DNA from: Ascoidea asiatica
Lineage: Eukaryota; Ascomycota; Saccharomycetes; Ascoideales; Ascoideaceae
Assembly (NCBI GenBank): GCA_001600695.1
Contig: BCKQ01000001.1
Coordinates: 662,877 to 726,876 of the forward strand
DNA: 64,000 bases
Reading direction: 5' to 3'
The notes under the pieces are model-generated. The model was not told the origin of the DNA, searched no databases, and worked only from the letters and a program-made list of their open reading frames with translations. Below, piece by piece: positions 53,324 to 64,000 of the stretch; the stretch's first letter is position 1, and every line of letters begins with the position of its first letter. Position numbers and translations under genes: made by a program.

Positions 53324-54730
53324 TTACAATTTAAAAAATTCTCTAATTGAATCAATAACTCTATTAATACCATCTTTCAATTCATCATCAGTTGCAGCAG
53401 TTGCAATAGTTATTCTAATAAAATTAAGTCTTTCTTTTGAAAATTCTTTATCAAATCCCATCTTATATCCTAAAACAACTTTTATACCATTTTTTATAAA
53501 ATATTTATTTAATTCATTCATATCTTTAATATAATTATCAACTCCATTTTTAAATTTTATAATAATTGTTAAAAACATTCCATGATCAGGTTCAATAATC
53601 TTAATCAATTTAAAAACATCTTCATTTTTTTTTAATTTTAATTCTTCTAAAATAACTTGTTTTCTATATGAATAAATTTTTGAAATATCAATAATATGTT
53701 TCAAATATCCATCAATTCCATTAAAATATTCTCGAATTGTATTATTTACAATCATTTGAGAAATTCCGCTTGCAGCTTTTGTAGTATATTGTAAAAAATT
53801 ATCAATTTTTTCAATAACTTCTGAATGTCCAATAATAAATCCTAATCTTAAACCTGGTGAAAATACTTTTGAAAATGTTTCACATCTAATAACTCTACCT
53901 GTTTTATCAAAATTTAAATATGATCTTGCTAATTGTTTATTAATGAAATCATCTGTTGTTGTTTTTGTTAAACTTTTATCATAATTATTATCAAGATAAA
54001 GATATCCATAAGGATCATCTTCTAATATTAAAATATCATATTCTTCACAAATTTCAAAAATTTTCTTTCTTAATTCATATCCTTGTGTTAAACCTGTTGG
54101 ATTTTGTCCAGTTGGAATTGTATATAATAATTTTGGTTTATTTAAATTTTTTGTTTTTTCATTAATTTCCCAATTTTTTAATAATTTTTCAAAACTTAAA
54201 ACATCAATACCTCCATCACTTTCAATTAATGATAATGGTACAACATTTGCTTTATAGGATTTTGCTAATGAAACTAATGGATTATAAGAAAATTCTTCAA
54301 TTAAAATTGTATCACCTTCATTAATAAATGTATTAAAAATTTTAAACATTCCATCATTTGAACCTGAATCTATAATTGTATTCCAATTTTCATATAATGG
54401 AACTTGTTTTGTTGTAATTAATAAATCTTTTGTTAATGAAAGTAATTCATTAAAACCTTGATTTCCAGGACAATATTGAAATGCATCTTTCAATTCAATT
54501 ATATTTTTTTTACCATTTAATTTTTTTTTATCATAACTTAATTCTTTATCATTTAATAAATTAAATTTTATTGATTCAACTGGAAAAAATAATTCATTTG
54601 GTCTACCTGCTGCAAATGATATTGAACCTTCTGGATATTTAACATCTTTTGAAATAAAATGTACTCCAATATTAATCTTAGTTCTTTCTGAAAATTTATC
54701 AGAGTGAATGTATGAATTATCAATAGTCAT
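53324..54730 (-). CDS. Aromatic/2-aminoadipate aminotransferase (Aro8-like)
   Basis: A 468-residue fold-type I PLP aminotransferase. Landmarks: ISFAAGRPNELFFPVESI near 37, FQYCPGNQGFNELL near 90, SGSNDGMFKIFN near 127, PKLLYTIPTGQNPTG near 205 (identical to the core of yeast Aro8), ILEDDPYGYLY near 240, and SKVFSPGLRLGFIIG near 286 with the likely PLP Lys. The C-terminus has FIRITIATAATDDELKDGINRV. Aro8/Aro9 enzymes transaminate aromatic amino acids, and Aro8 also works in lysine synthesis on 2-aminoadipate. It is shorter at the N-terminus than Aro8 (500 residues). Which paralogue it corresponds to is unclear. Confidence 0.88.
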   Translation of the reverse strand: MTIDNSYIHSDKFSERTKINIGVHFISKDVKYPEGSISFAAGRPNELFFPVESIKFNLLNDKELSYDKKKLNGKKNIIELKDAFQYCPGNQGFNELLSLTKDLLITTKQVPLYENWNTIIDSGSNDGMFKIFNTFINEGDTILIEEFSYNPLVSLAKSYKANVVPLSLIESDGGIDVLSFEKLLKNWEINEKTKNLNKPKLLYTIPTGQNPTGLTQGYELRKKIFEICEEYDILILEDDPYGYLYLDNNYDKSLTKTTTDDFINKQLARSYLNFDKTGRVIRCETFSKVFSPGLRLGFIIGHSEVIEKIDNFLQYTTKAASGISQMIVNNTIREYFNGIDGYLKHIIDISKIYSYRKQVILEELKLKKNEDVFKLIKIIEPDHGMFLTIIIKFKNGVDNYIKDMNELNKYFIKNGIKVVLGYKMGFDKEFSKERLNFIRITIATAATDDELKDGINRVIDSIREFFKL

Positions 54731-56328
54731 TGTTAATGAATAATTATTTTTTAAAAATTAATATAAAAATTATAAAATCAAAGACAAATTTTGAAGAAAA
54801 TAAAATGATAATAATTAAAAATATCGAGAAAATATGAATATTACTTTAAAAAGATTAAAAATCATTTAAAAATCATTTTACAATTAATTCTTAAAATAGG
54901 GATTTCTTTCTCTACTTTTATATGAACAATTTCAAGAAATTTAATTTTAGTTGCAAGAATATCCTTAACTCTGTTCAATGCTTAAATTATCTGAAGGTTT
55001 CCTTATCTTTAAATCTTCTCAATTTTAGTGATATTATTCTTTTATTTAACAATCAGTAACATTAATCAAAATTATGGAAACCAGTAACTATCGGTATCTA
55101 CCGTGAACCTAATAAACTTATCTTTCTTTAAAAGTAACCATACCATTAACCGATATCAAACTCCAGGTTCTAAAAACCCTAAAGATCTGATTCTTTTTAT
55201 CCTCAAAATTTCATTGTTTATGCTATTTTACCACGTATTTTCCCTACTTTATCTGGAATATTCACCTATAATTCCAAATCAAAATTTCAAATATTTAAAC
55301 CCCGAAAAATCAATCTATGACTATGCTTTGAATTGAAACAAGTTGACAGCAATTTTCAAAAGCTTGATATCCCCCAATTCGAATAGAAAAAAATATGATA
55401 ACGCAAAGTTACTTCTTTAAATTTCAAAGATTTTGAAGAGAATAAAGAGTCAGTGAGAATATTCATTCCAAGTTATACCGTTAGCCACTTCAATAAATTA
55501 TCTAAAAGTATCTAATATATAATAACACTTAGTTACCCTTCCTTTAATAAATTATAATAATTTGTTGCTCTTTAGCTGAGAATTGTTTTTGGTTCATACT
55601 AAAGTGTAACCCTCAAGTCAGCTTTCTGCAATGCGGGTAATAAAATTGTTTTATGGGTGGGAAGTTTCTTATCGATAGGTGAAGTTGTCAAAACTATGAG
55701 AAATGTTATCTGAGTCAGGTTCTGGGGTTGGTACTCCGGCGAGGTAACTTCGATTCAGATAAAGTCACGTGCTTTAACAAGGCTAATGGCTCCTTTAAAG
55801 GTCTTAACATTGTTAACTTAAGGGAGGTTTAATATGTAGCACGTGCTTTAGCGTGTATGAAGTTATTTTTATGTCTTTTAAAACTTGGTAACGTTAACAA
55901 TGCAGCATTAAAAATACTTTTTTACAAAAAGAGCATATCACATCCATGGCTTTTTCACCATTAGCACTCAAGTAAGATCTAATACTTTTGATTTCAATAT
56001 TTTAATATTAAATAATTTTTTCTAATAATTGTAAAACTGTCTTGTTGGATTGAGTTAAATACATTTTTACTCTTGTTCTTTCTCAAAACTACGAAGAGCA
56101 TACAAATTACAGTAAAAATAATCCCCTAAAGCCTGAAGTCTATTTGTTCAATCACGCGTGCTTATGTAAATGATTTTTTATTTTCAATCTTAGGTTTTTC
56201 TGTAATAGCTAATGAAATTTTCAAGTAATTAATTAATTTCATCAAAGTTTCATCTATTTATGTCAAAATTGTCGAAATAGTTCTACAACTCAATTCTCAA
56301 AAGGAAAAAATTTAGTCAATTTGAAGAA
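54731..56328. promoter_or_regulatory. Divergent region, aminotransferase / SUMO-like gene
   Basis: No gene is supported; a 77-codon plus-strand frame near 55103 lacks an ATG. Within 55600-55870 composition rises and CACGTGCTTTA occurs twice in direct orientation (55766-55776 and 55840-55850), followed by TAACGTTAAC near 55890. The remainder is AT-rich. Confidence 0.45.
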
Positions 56329-56676
56329 ATGAGTAGAGAATTAAAAGTTTCTAGAACACTGTCTTCATCTAAAGGAATTTTTAAAAAACCACCAAAACAT
56401 GAAAAGGGTAAAAAAATAACACTTCAAATTATAAATGATGATGATCGAAATTTTTTTTTTAGAGTTTCTGGTCAAACAAAATTCAAAAAAATTTTTAAAA
56501 CTTACAAAAGAGCTGCAAATATAACAGATATCTCAATTTTTAACTTTTACTATGTTGATGAAAGAATTAATGAAACTAGTACTCCAGATGATTTTGAAAT
56601 GAGAGAAGGTGATATAATTGATTGTCAACTTCAAAAAGATGGAGGAGGTTCGCTTAAGTTTGATTCTAGACGATAA
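56329..56676 (+). CDS. Divergent SUMO-like (ubiquitin-fold) protein
   Basis: A 115-residue protein from the ATG at 56329. A basic 28-residue N-tail precedes a beta-grasp domain. KKITLQIINDDDRNFFFRVSGQTKFKKIFKTY aligns with SUMO INLKVxxxxxxEVFFRIKxxTPLxKLMxAY. YVDERINETSTPDDFEMREGDIIDCQLQ aligns with LFDGRRLxxxQTPxELxMEDGDxIDAxLxQ. The C-terminus is KDGGGSLKFDSRR, so a di-glycine like the processing site of SUMO is followed by a tail of eight to nine residues. Canonical Smt3 is far more conserved (the RFLYDGRR region is changed here), so this may be a paralogue rather than the main SUMO. If processed after GG it could be conjugated. It lies at the edge of a gene-poor region. Confidence 0.72.
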   Translation: MSRELKVSRTLSSSKGIFKKPPKHEKGKKITLQIINDDDRNFFFRVSGQTKFKKIFKTYKRAANITDISIFNFYYVDERINETSTPDDFEMREGDIIDCQLQKDGGGSLKFDSRR

Positions 56677-59600
56677 TATGAGTCTTCATTTTTTAATCGT
56701 TAGCTTTAACTACTGTTTGATATTTCTGTTTTTATTATTGAATTGTTTATTTCATTTTCAAAATTATTATATGGATTGTAGAAAATTGAGAATATTTGAA
56801 AATAATAATATAAGTTTCAAAAAAAAAAGCTATAATCAGAATTCTTCCTTTTAAACATTTTTCTGAAATAAATTTATAATCATAATGCTTATTACAATTC
56901 ACTGATATTTTATAATTTAAAAATACTTCAATAATCCTTTCCTGTTGGTTTTCTTTTATACCGTATATTGGTTGCTTTCACAATTTTTTCGGTTCATCAA
57001 AGGAATATACTTATTTTCTTTTAAAGGCTTTTTGACAACAGTTTCTTACACTTTATTTATTCAATTGGAATTTTACTTGAATTATTATCATTATTTTAAG
57101 ATTTTCAATAAATTTTTTATTTTCAAATTGAACTTTTCAATTTTAATCTCATAGTTGGTAATCATTTATCACTTATTATTTGTAAAATCAGTGCCTTTAC
57201 TTTATATATCCCAAATCATTTAAATTAATAGTTAATTGGAGAAAATGTCAAAATGCAAAAGTTAAAATAATGGTTTGAAAAACATTCATACAGTATATTG
57301 GTAATTGTATTAATTCAAACTTATATATACTAAGAATCATTCTCATGTCTATTTTTACTCTGTTATCCTGAAAAGTTTTTGATTTGTTTTTGCTTTCATT
57401 AACTTATTTGTGATATCCAATTTCAAATTTTTTCTCAAAATTACTCCTCAAAATCTTTAAATAGAAAAATAATACATTATTATAGCTTGAGTGAAGAAAT
57501 TTAGCTAGTTCAAACAATTATATCCTATTGTAAATAAAGAAGCTTAAATTTTTGAATTAAGTAGAAAAATGGATGAATGATAAAATATAATTACTATTTT
57601 ATCTTTTAAAAAGGGATTGAAGATTATCTGAAAAATCAAGTCAGAGTTCTAGTTCAATTATTAATAGCTAATTGAATTAGATCTAGTTCTGTAAACCCTG
57701 GCTGCTCATAAAAAATTTTTTTTTAATAAAAATTTCCATTGTCTTAATAATATTAATTCTGTAAAACTTCAATATTTTCATTCAACTTAAAATTTCATCT
57801 TTCAATAAAAATATCTTACTAAGAGTGTTTATTTACTTTTCCTGTAAACGAATTAGTCAAAAATAGATCTTGAAGCAACAAAAGTACCATAATGTGGCCT
57901 TTAGGATTCAACATTACTGAAAATGTATCAGTTAGAGTACGCTAAAAATTATCTTTTTATCCAACCCACTACAATAGTAGCTGTGAAAATATCTTGTCTT
58001 CACCTTGGGAATAATGGTCAGTCTAACGGCTATTTATTCTTTGTTCTATGGAAAAAAAAAAAAAAATATAAAATAGAGGGTAAATTTCAATGTCTGTTGC
58101 AAAAAGATTCTCTAAAATGAACTGAAAATAATATACATGTATGTGTTTATTAGGAATATCTTTCTCGATACTCGATACATGTACGCAATTCAAATACCGA
58201 TACATATCTGCTTAAACTAAATACTTCAGAGTATTGACTTAAAAAATATTGATCAAGGCAAAAAGTAGTAAATTATCAAATTATGTAGAACTGCACGGTA
58301 TACAAATTACACCGGAACTGGAATATCGTGTATATTTCATACCAGGTCACCCTTAGAGAATTTTTAATGTTACTAGACTACATTTGAGCTCATGTAAAGT
58401 TTTCTGACTATTTTAACTTTTACAGTATCTTAAAATTACAAAATCTTTAAGCCAAATTTTAATCACAACATTTCAAACTAACCCTTCTTGAAATTAAACC
58501 AGGATAGATTATTGCAAGAAAGATAAAATCTCGTAAAACAGTGTACCAAATTAAATCAGCCAATATTAATCTTCATTTCTCTGCGACAAAAATGAAGTTC
58601 TCGCAATAATAGTCGCCAGTGTTTCGAATAATTTTACTCGTCAACTCTCAACATTTAGTTTTCACTAACTTTTATATTACGACATCTCTAGAGAATTTTG
58701 AATAATATTTACTATTTCAAATTTCCTTTAATTAATTTAGCGAAATTCATTTTTTTTTCACTCTCCAAATCTTCCCTAAAATTCGTCGATAATTTTTGTA
58801 TAAATAAGAACAAATAAGCAATAACTTAAATAAACGACCATCTTTATTTTTTTAAAACTATCAGTGTTTTTGCTCAGTTTCTCCAATGTAATTGATGCCT
58901 GTTCACAGTTGCAAAGCATTGTTATGTTATTTTGAAATATCGTGCTCGTAAATAATAACATTAGTGTTAGATTTATGGATAACATTATATGTCTGGGAAA
59001 GTAATTAAATGAGCCCCATATTTGATGCTCTTACTTGAACTTATTGAAGACATATTCTTAGAGCTTTTTTAAATTTTTTTTGTCAAATTTTAGTTTGTTG
59101 AAGTTTAGAAATTTAAATATTCAAAATAACTGTTTTATGCTTAACGTAACAGAATTTAAAATATTTATTTTTATGATGTTTTTTTTTTTCCGGACTTAAT
59201 CATTGATACAATAAACATTACAATTTCAACCCCAAGAACTAGATTGAGTAATTTAGTTATCAATTGAGAAATACTTTACTCTCAATAAAAAGATACCTTT
59301 TAGTCATACTGTAGCTAATTTTTCATTTTCATCAGATTCTTTAAATAGTTCAACCTGGCTTAAATGTGTTTTAAAATATATTAAATGTTAAGAGAAAATA
59401 CCAAAACGACGCATCAGTAGTTAATCAATTCAGTTTAAAATAATTGAAAGTGTTAACTTTAAATGATCTGCTCAAATATTTATTCTCTACACTATATTAC
59501 GCATAAAATCATAAAAATTGATCTTCAAGACTATCTTATTGAAAATGTCCTAATTATACTAGTGTTATCCTCTCATATTAGACTATAAGTAATTGAATAA

Positions 59601-61450
59601 CCTCTTTTATAGGCTGAGATTTTCTGTAAATGTTAAATACTTTGATTGAAAATTCATGTTTTTTTTACAAAAAAAATTATAATTTGAGCTTCAAATATTT
59701 GAAATTTCCTTCAAATTTTTCGTTTCAAAGCCTTTATCACCTCATTGTTTCCAAGTATCAACTATAACGGCTAAAAAATTAACAATTAAATCTAAACAAT
59801 TGTATTTGTAAATTAAGAATATTTAGACAAATTATAACCTATTCTTCAAAATAGGGAGTTAGAAATTATTATCTATGAATTTTTTTCACGATATTAAAAT
59901 GAAAAAAGAAAAACGAGTTTCCTAATTCAGCTAAGTCATTGTCTATTAAATCTTTTTATTTGATATAAATATCATAGCGAAAATTATTATAATACTAGAA
60001 ACAACAAGAAATCATTTTTTTACGACAATCGTATATTATAATGAAGTTTCTTATAAATTCAGAATTTTTTCTCAAAACAAATAGTTCTGCGCAAAAATAT
60101 GTAAACATACAAAATAATAATTAACCGAAGGCATTATTCTGCGCTAATGTTTTACATAAGTAGAATGTGATTATTTTGTTGAAATAAAACTTTTTATGTA
60201 ATTATTTCATTATGTTAGTAAAAATAATTACCTTCCACCTGTAACAATGAAATATTTATCTCATTGGGCTAACCAGAAAACAAACATTTGATTATACATG
60301 CAAGTAAAAAGTCTCGGATGGTGACTAAATGTTAGTCTCGACTAAAGTTACCGAGAAGCTTGTTATTATAGAAGTAAGATAAAGTTTCTGACAACATCAG
60401 AAACAAATGCAGATACGCTAAAAATATATGCATCTTTATTTGACTTGGCTGCCTTTAAGCATAAGTATGTCTGAATGATTCAAATCTTCGGCAGAATATC
60501 TGCACTTTTACTTTGTAGCACTTGAACAACCAGATAATGGACGACAATAAATTTACTTGCCGGAATACTGGAGCTTAATAGAATCTCCATTAGATAATTT
60601 CACTCATGAAATGCAATCTAATAACTGTTTGTAAATGGTTTAGCAATGATATGTAATAAATTTAAAGACAGCATGTACAGAGCTTGAGAGCAAAAAACTC
60701 ATTGCCTTCCTATTTATACAATAATATGTTTAATCAACGGGCAAATATATTTTCCACCAAACAAAAAAGTCCAACTAGAATCCTTAATTCAATCACTTTA
60801 TGACCAACTTCATATATGAATTTTCTTTTACTCAAAAAATCAGATTTCCTCCAATAATTGAAAAAATGTAAAAAATTTCATGGTGAAATTGAAGAAATTT
60901 CAAGTGGGCTAGTCAAAGTTTTTTGGATAATAACAATGAATACTTATCCAATTTCAAAAACGCCATTTTGATTAAAATATTAATTATGTTTTAGCCAAAT
61001 TTAGTGGGCGCATTTTTGAGAAATTTCATTTTGAAAAAAAGCAGTAAGAAAGGAAATAAATTCGGTGCTTGATTTTGATGAATTTAGTAGGTTAAAATCC
61101 TCTTTTTAAATGGTGATACTATTATTTCAGGTTTTGATTAATAACCCTCCGATCTTATTGATATTTCCTTTTTTGTCTCTTTAAGAATGAGTTAAAACTG
61201 ATTTTGCTAATAATATTTGAATAATATTAAATGCGTCATACATATTATGGCCAGATGAGAACAGAATTTGTTTAAAATATTTTCTTAGATTCTCGATTCT
61301 TACTTAATTTTGAAGTGTTGTTAAGTGCTTCTCAAATAAATTGAAGAATATTATTAAAAAACTATGATACTGGTAACACTAATTGAAACCTTTTGGGCTT
61401 AATAATAGTTTTTTTACTCTTGGCAAATTCAGATTTATAGCAACATCAAA

Positions 61451-61474
61451 GTTAACGTTAGCGTTAACGTTGGC
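61451..61474. repeat. RTTAAC-type hexamer array (copy 2)
   Basis: Consecutive GTTAAC, GTTAGC, GTTAAC, GTTGGC units are read directly, followed by GTTAC. It is similar to the array at 17443-17466. Confidence 0.7.
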
Positions 61475-62816
61475 GTTACAAAAAGCTGATGGACCCTAAT
61501 CCGTTGGCTGTATACCACGGTATATGGAAACCGAGAGTCACTTTCTCACGATTTGAAACTGTGGCAACAATCTCGGAAACTTTGGATGCACGCGATTGCG
61601 CCTTTGAAAGCAGTTACCTAAACTCTAAGTTTGTGTACCTGATCCAAAATATCAAGACAACTTAAAACTAAATATAATCAATATTCTCAGGAACTTTAAT
61701 AACAGCCAGGTTATAACCAATTATTGGCATTAGCACTTATATTGATATGAATAAAATATAATCTCCAAAATCATACCCATTATCGTACGGATCCTGAATC
61801 TTTTACTTTTATTAGTTTCATTTTTATAAGTCCTGATACTCTTTAACGGAATAATGTATAATAAGTTGAACAATTATCAGAGGCTCCCTTTTTATTTGAT
61901 CCGTTTTAATTAATACTGTTGACAGAAATGCTTCAACAATCATTTCGGACCTCAGTTCTTATAATACTGAGTTATGATCCCGTGATTATTTTTTTGTTTC
62001 AATTTTTTGTTTCAATTTTTATTATGTGTTTCAATTTTTTGTTTCATATTTTATTACGTGATTACTTTGTTATTTATTTTTTTAAATTTTCGTGTTTGTT
62101 TATTTATTTCTCCATTAGGGAGACCTTTGTTTACATTTCGAAAACCAGCATGATATTCAAAAAGATATTAAAACACTTTTAATTATTTTAATTTCATTTC
62201 ATTTATTTTTCAAATTATTATTAATCTTTATTATTTATATCAGATGTCAAATAACTTACTAAATTTACCTTTCTCTTCTTTAATTGAAACAATTAAATAA
62301 TTTGAAAATAAGTTAGGACTTTATCTCCCTTTTATTTTGGATTTTTATGTTCAACTTAAGGACACAACTTTTTTTATTGATGATTCAAGTGATATTTCTA
62401 TTACTAATAAAACTAAAAGATTGTTTCAAAACTCAATTAACGCAAGTGCAAATCATATAATCATTTCAAAAAAAAAAAAAACAATTTACTATAAAATGCT
62501 TTAATCTTTTTTTCTCTTTTTAATTTTATTAATTTTTGAATTATCATAATTCAATTTGTTTTTAACAACCTCAACTTATTAATAAATATTATTTTTTTTA
62601 TATTAAATTAAAAAAATCTGACTTTTGTAAACAGATAAAGTGGTGGTCCCTAGCGGGAAACTTTACACGTTTTATTGTTTTTTGTTCCAAAATTATTTAT
62701 CAAATATCGCAGTGTTGGCCATAAGTCAGGTAGAATTTACTGGAAAACATCTTATTCGTTACAGTATCCATTTCATCTAATTACCTACCTTTTTAGCTAA
62801 TCAATTTTATTAAATG

Positions 62817-63053
62817 GCATATAGTTGCTAGTATCATTTATTATCATTTACTATTATTATTTATTATTATTATATCACTACCTTATTTAGCAATTATTAT
62901 AGGTAATTGATTTATTATTCATTATTATAAACTGGCTTATAGTTGCTAGATTTATTCATCATCATATACTATTTTCAATTATTATTATTAGATCCTTACT
63001 TTATTTCAATTATTATAAAATTGTATTGATCTATTATTCATTATCATTAACTA
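62817..63053. repeat. Degenerate tandem duplication, unit about 118 bases
   Basis: GGCATATAGTTGCTAG at 62817 recurs as GGCTTATAGTTGCTAG at 62936. The following stretches (TTAGCAATTATTATA near 62887 and TTTCAATTATTATAA near 63003; TTTATTATTCATTATTATAA near 62911 and CTATTATTCATTATCATTAA near 63031) keep the same spacing. It lies just upstream of the Gag-like frame. Confidence 0.6.
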
Positions 63054-63246
63054 TAATATATTCAGAACTACTTTTATTATAATCTACTATTATTGCTAGA
63101 TTCTTATATTAAGCATCACTTATTATATTATCCAATATTACTTACTATCACCCTTTTGCTACTACTGTTATTTAAGCTTAACTACAACTATTGCTAAGCT
63201 TTAAAACCAATATTTATTATCTCTTATATCCCTGGAGATAAACTAC

Positions 63247-63268
63247 AAAAAAAAAAAAAAAAAAAAAA
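63247..63268. repeat. A homopolymer before the Gag-like frame
   Basis: About twenty-two consecutive A bases, 22 bases before the ATG at 63291. It may be a leader feature or a sequencing-sensitive tract. Confidence 0.85.
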
Positions 63269-63290
63269 CTATATTTGACTATTTATCATC

Positions 63291-63839
63291 ATGTCCTCAC
63301 CTCCAGATTCACCAACTTCACCAATCATACCTATTCACGCTGGACTATCAGCAGGAAATGAGTTCAATGCATTGAAAATATTTTTTCAACAAGGACAATT
63401 CCCTAATTATATTCCACTTACAGTCGGAGACATTCCTGACTGGGCAATGATCATTAGTTATTTGAAAGGTTTCAAAGTTTATTGCCAGCTATACTCAATT
63501 CCTGAATATTCAATTATCAACCATTTAAAAGAAAAAGTTTCAAAGAAGCTACACATCTTTTTTACAGCGTTATTTTTACTGTATGAAAGAACATATAAAA
63601 GTAATTGGGATCTCTATGATGCTGCACTAAAAAGAATGCCTAAGCCAATTAAAAGGGATAGTGAATTTAAGGCTACTTTAGAAAAAAAGTATACCGATCT
63701 AAAATCAAGCTCAAACGAAGAATACAATTTTGAAATCAGTACTTTAGTTGCAATCATTGACTATATGATTGATGACCAAAAGATATTGGGAAATAAAATT
63801 CCATGGAGAACAATCTACGATTTTTTCAGATCAAAGTAA
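63291..63839 (+). mobile_element. Gag-like frame, possible 5' part of an LTR retrotransposon
   Basis: A 182-residue frame with normal ATG. After a Pro/Ser-rich head (residues 1-15), the pattern resembles retrotransposon Gag capsid: IPDWAMIISYLKGFKVYCQLYSIPEYSII near 48-76, then NWDLYDAALKRMP near 103-115, in the position of the usual W-x-x-F-x-x-A-L helix. The frame ends with TAA at 63837-63839. The same frame stays open to the window edge (53 codons more), so this may be a readthrough or programmed stop, or a nonsense mutation. No protease or reverse transcriptase is visible because the window ends. The family assignment is by pattern only; an ordinary unknown gene is the alternative. Confidence 0.4.
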
Positions 63840-64000
63840 CCCTTCCTATTCACTTTAACTATACCACATTTCCCTAAAGTACATCAAGAACTTTCTTCAA
63901 ACAGGAAAATTGGTAACCCTGATAAAAATTGGCAACTATTTAGCCAGAAACTTGAAGAAAATTCATCATTTGCAACTCATGATCCATCTAATCCACATTT
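63840..64000 (+). other. Open frame continuing after the Gag-like stop codon
   Basis: After TAA the same frame reads on without a stop to the edge (PHFPKVHQELSSNRKIG, then NPDKNWQLFSQKLEENS). It has a composition unlike the surrounding AT-rich non-coding DNA. It may be the next domain of a retroelement polyprotein. Confidence 0.4.

Larger units (their letters stand above)
56677..63290. other. Gene-poor 6.6 kb region
   Basis: No convincing gene. Frames are short and lack domains. Noted features: an A run near 58052-58064, an RTTAAC-type hexamer array at 61451-61474, and a small GC-richer patch at 61480-61610. A possible repeat-element start TGTTGACA lies near 61918, T-rich DNA follows at 61990-62110, and a degenerate tandem repeat of about 118 bases occupies 62817-63053. 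The right end leads into the Gag-like frame and may be its LTR or leader. Confidence 0.45.

Noticed and set aside
55103-55336. 77-codon frame with a hydrophobic segment
   Set aside because: It starts at GTG, not ATG, and has no motif or conserved pattern.
61918-62632. Possible LTR from TGTTGACA to GTAAACA next to the Gag-like frame
   Set aside because: No second copy is visible, the primer-binding-like TGGTGGTCCC is not adjacent, and the distance to the frame is long. Not strong enough to annotate.

Overview
The window looks like nuclear DNA of an AT-rich ascomycete (budding) yeast. Most proteins match Saccharomycotina families such as Vps9, Ngl2, Dip5, Cox14, Rom2 and Rtf2. Introns carry yeast-type signals (GTATGT or GTAAGT donors, TACTAAC or TACTAAT branch points). 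Proteins are padded with long Asn, Ser and Asp runs. CTG codons are very rare, so the CUG reading of this species (Leu, Ser or Ala) cannot be settled here. I could not name the species.

Layout. 1-2677 (-): 5' part of a large unknown, probably nuclear, protein cut by the window edge. 3336-4538 (-): a small unknown protein and a mitochondrial ATPase inhibitor. 5347-7737 (+): VPS9. 8198-9772 (-) and 10142-12610 (+): divergent NGL2 and asparagine-synthetase-like (ASNSD1/YML096W family) genes. 12.6-19.4 kb: gene-poor. 19418-21091 (+): DIP5-type acidic amino-acid permease. 22984-25206 (+): HAL/NPR1-type kinase. 25568-27784 (-): unknown membrane-anchored protein with a Gly/Pro-rich insert. 28368-29525 (-): mitochondrial alcohol dehydrogenase. 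32215-33849 (+): tyrosine phosphatase. 34776-36731 (-): membrane-anchored glutaredoxin-fold protein with no cysteine. 38706-39599 (+): Skg6-like single-pass protein. 40000-54730 (-): a run of same-strand genes, RTF2, COX14, HSP20, ARC18, ROM2 and an ARO8-type aminotransferase. 56329-56676 (+): divergent SUMO-like protein. 56.7-63.3 kb: gene-poor. 63291-end (+): a Gag-like frame, perhaps the start of an LTR retrotransposon.

Three genes were rebuilt across introns. RTF2 and ARC18 each begin with a six-base exon (ATG plus one codon). ROM2 has three exons, with a first intron of about 1.55 kb. The genes are housekeeping and do not form one pathway, although ROM2 (Rho1 GEF), ARC18 (Arp2/3) and the Skg6-like protein all belong to cell-wall, actin and polarity biology.

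The small heat-shock gene has a textbook five-unit heat-shock element upstream. Several intergenic regions hold GC-richer islands that could be promoters or structured RNAs; the best RNA candidates are at 30270-30545 and 37280-37640. I found no convincing tRNA, rRNA, CRISPR array or complete transposon.
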